This document shows, piece after piece, positions 5,192 through 6,614 of a DNA stretch of 6,614 nt. Made by a program: the position numbers and the translations under genes. Under the pieces are notes generated by a model, which saw only the letters and a list, made by a program, of their open reading frames with translations, made no database searches and had not been told where the DNA came from. Positions within the stretch are counted from its first letter, which is position 1. Each line of letters begins with the position of its first letter. The DNA comes from Treponema sp. (lineage in GTDB: Bacteria > Spirochaetota > Spirochaetia > Treponematales > Breznakiellaceae): positions 1-6,614 of the forward strand of contig JAISAK010000055.1 in NCBI GenBank assembly GCA_031266695.1, given 5' to 3'.

Positions 5192-6614
5192 AAAATGAAC
5201 GCGCGCAAAGCAAAACGGCGATCTCCTACGGCGACGATTCGCCCATTGCCGCCTTCGCAACTCCGCCGGCCCAAAGCGCGCTGACCCTGATCCGCTGTTC
5301 CGGAAAAGGCGCGATAGAACTTGCCGCCGCGGTTTTTTCTTCCCCCCCCAGGCTGCTGCGGGCGCGGGGGAACACGGTGCTGCACGGCTGGATTACCGCG
5401 CCCGGCAGCCCGGCGGAAAAAATCGACGAGGTGCTCGTATCGGTGTTCCGGGCGCCCAAAAGCTATACCGGCGAAGACAGCCTGGACATATCCGGCCACG
5501 GCGGCGCGGCGGCCGGCAGGGCGATTATGGACGCGCTCCGCGGGGCAGGCTTTCGGGACGCCCTGCCCGGCGAATTCACCTTCCGCGCTTTTATGAACGG
5601 CAAGCTCGACCTTACCCGCTCGGAGTCCGTGATGGAACTGGTTTCGGCTAAAACCGGCGAGGGCCTGCGTCATGCGGTGAATCGCCTTTCCGGCGTACTT
5701 GAAAAGGAAATCACCGGGATAAAAAGCCTCCTCGCGGAAGCCCTCGCCGCGGTCGAGATCTTCCTCGATTATTCCGAGGACGAGATAGACCCGGACGACG
5801 GCGAAGAGGCGGGAAGATTCCCCGGCGGCGCGCGGGCCGAAGAAGCCCTCAAACGGCTGAAACGGCTCGCCGCTTCCTGGCGGAGGGAACGTATCTACCA
5901 GGAAGGAATTCTCGCGGTTATCGCCGGCCGGCCCAACGCGGGCAAGTCGAGCCTTTTTAACCGGCTTCTCGGGGAAGAGCGTTCAATCGTTACCGAAATC
6001 CCCGGCACCACCCGGGACTGGATAGAAGCCTGGGTTTCCATTGAAGGCCTTCCCGTCCGGCTTGCCGATACCGCGGGCCTGCGGGACTCCGGCGGCAGGA
6101 TAGAAAAGATAGGCGTGGAACGGAGCCTCGGACTGCTCAAAGAGGCGGAACTTGTTCTTTATGTTATTGACGGCGCTGCGGGTTCCGGGCCGGAGGACAG
6201 TGCTTTTCTTGCGGAGATCGCGGACAAACCCTGTCTTATCGTCCGGAACAAGGCGGATATCGCGCCGCCGTCCGCGGGGCCGGACATCGCGCGGGCAGGT
6301 TCCGCCGGCCTTGTCAGCGTCAGCGCGAAAACGGGTGAAGGTATCGAGGCCCTGGCCAGGGCAATTGCCGCCGCGGTTGAAGCTTCCGCCCCGGCGGAGG
6401 ACGGCGCAAGCAGCGCGGCCGGTTCCGCCCTGGCCGAAGCCGCCCTCGGCTCCGCGCGGCAAAAAACGCTGGTGGAGAGTGCGGCCGCCGCGATCGAAGA
6501 AGCCCTGGATCTGGCCGGACGGGGCGAAGCCCTTGAACTTATCGCCGCGCCGCTGCGGGAGGCGGTCAACTGCCTGGGGGAAATCACCGGGGAAGTTTCC
6601 ACCGCGGATATTCT
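5188..6614 (+). CDS. mnmE: tRNA uridine-5-carboxymethylaminomethyl synthesis GTPase MnmE (TrmE/ThdF), 3' end outside the window
   Basis: MnmE acts with MnmG in the cytoplasm to install (carboxymethyl)aminomethyl groups on wobble uridine 34 of certain tRNAs, using GTP and a methylene-tetrahydrofolate carbon. The frame is open from ATG 5188 to the window end (475 codons). The N-terminal folate-binding domain shows DSPIAAFATPPAQSALTLIR (17-36), YTGEDSLDISGHGG (93-106) and PGEFTFRAFMNGKLDLTRSE (127-146). The G domain is complete: G1 GRPNAGKSS (247-255), G2 GTTRD (273-277), G3 DTAGLRD (294-300), G4 NKAD (354-357) and G5 SAK (379-381). E306, in IEKIGVER, aligns with the catalytic E282 of the E. coli protein. 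The C-terminal helical domain reaches LGEITGEVSTADI (463-475), where family members usually have about 15 residues left, ending in C-x-G-K. That cysteine is not visible here. About 14 residues precede the usual N-terminus, and the linker at 400-425 is Ala/Ser-rich. mnmG is not in the window. Confidence 0.98.
   Translation, partial: MKNERAQSKTAISYGDDSPIAAFATPPAQSALTLIRCSGKGAIELAAAVFSSPPRLLRARGNTVLHGWITAPGSPAEKIDEVLVSVFRAPKSYTGEDSLDISGHGGAAAGRAIMDALRGAGFRDALPGEFTFRAFMNGKLDLTRSESVMELVSAKTGEGLRHAVNRLSGVLEKEITGIKSLLAEALAAVEIFLDYSEDEIDPDDGEEAGRFPGGARAEEALKRLKRLAASWRRERIYQEGILAVIAGRPNAGKSSLFNRLLGEERSIVTEIPGTTRDWIEAWVSIEGLPVRLADTAGLRDSGGRIEKIGVERSLGLLKEAELVLYVIDGAAGSGPEDSAFLAEIADKPCLIVRNKADIAPPSAGPDIARAGSAGLVSVSAKTGEGIEALARAIAAAVEASAPAEDGASSAAGSALAEAALGSARQKTLVESAAAAIEEALDLAGRGEALELIAAPLREAVNCLGEITGEVSTADI

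Noticed and set aside
5077..5673. Minus-strand open frame (198 codons) across the PAP2/mnmE junction
   Set aside because: The + strand here encodes the conserved MnmE N-terminal domain. The antisense product is Arg/Gly/Ala-rich with no recognisable motif.
1..6614. CRISPR array, transposon ends, tRNA genes or defence system genes
   Set aside because: No spaced identical repeats, terminal inverted repeats, transposase motifs, cloverleaf structure or defence-type domains were seen.

Overview
All genes read on the + strand. The window holds five protein-coding genes: the 3' part of an RNB-family exoribonuclease gene (1-1190), two probable lipoprotein genes (1254-3500 and 3519-4220), a PAP2-family membrane phosphatase gene (4223-5191), and mnmE (5188 to the window end), which lacks only its last few codons. 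DNA is GC-rich in the genes and sharply AT-rich in the single real intergenic gap (1191-1253). The organism is probably a spirochaete of the Treponema group. This rests on the two consecutive lipoproteins, one with a relaxed lipobox, and on the general look of the proteins. No 16S or other phylogenetic marker is present, so this remains an inference.

Layout: the RNase gene ends in tandem stops (TAA TAG). A 63-bp gap follows, with promoter-like elements and no convincing terminator. The 748-aa lipoprotein gene then opens a tightly packed cluster. The spacings are 18 nt to the 233-aa lipoprotein, 2 nt to the PAP2 phosphatase, and a 4-nt ATGA overlap to mnmE. The last four genes are therefore probably one transcription unit. 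The phosphatase and mnmE have recognisable Shine-Dalgarno sequences placed inside the preceding gene. The two lipoprotein genes do not.

Function: the RNase (3'-5' RNA decay) and MnmE (tRNA wobble-uridine modification) are housekeeping enzymes. Between them sit three envelope genes: a large mosaic lipoprotein with Ig-like and LamG-like regions broken by low-complexity segments, a small lipoprotein with a faint LPP20-like pattern, and an integral-membrane lipid-phosphate phosphatase. How these three work together cannot be told from sequence. The least explained element is the 748-aa lipoprotein. No CRISPR array, tRNA, rRNA, insertion sequence or phage gene was seen.
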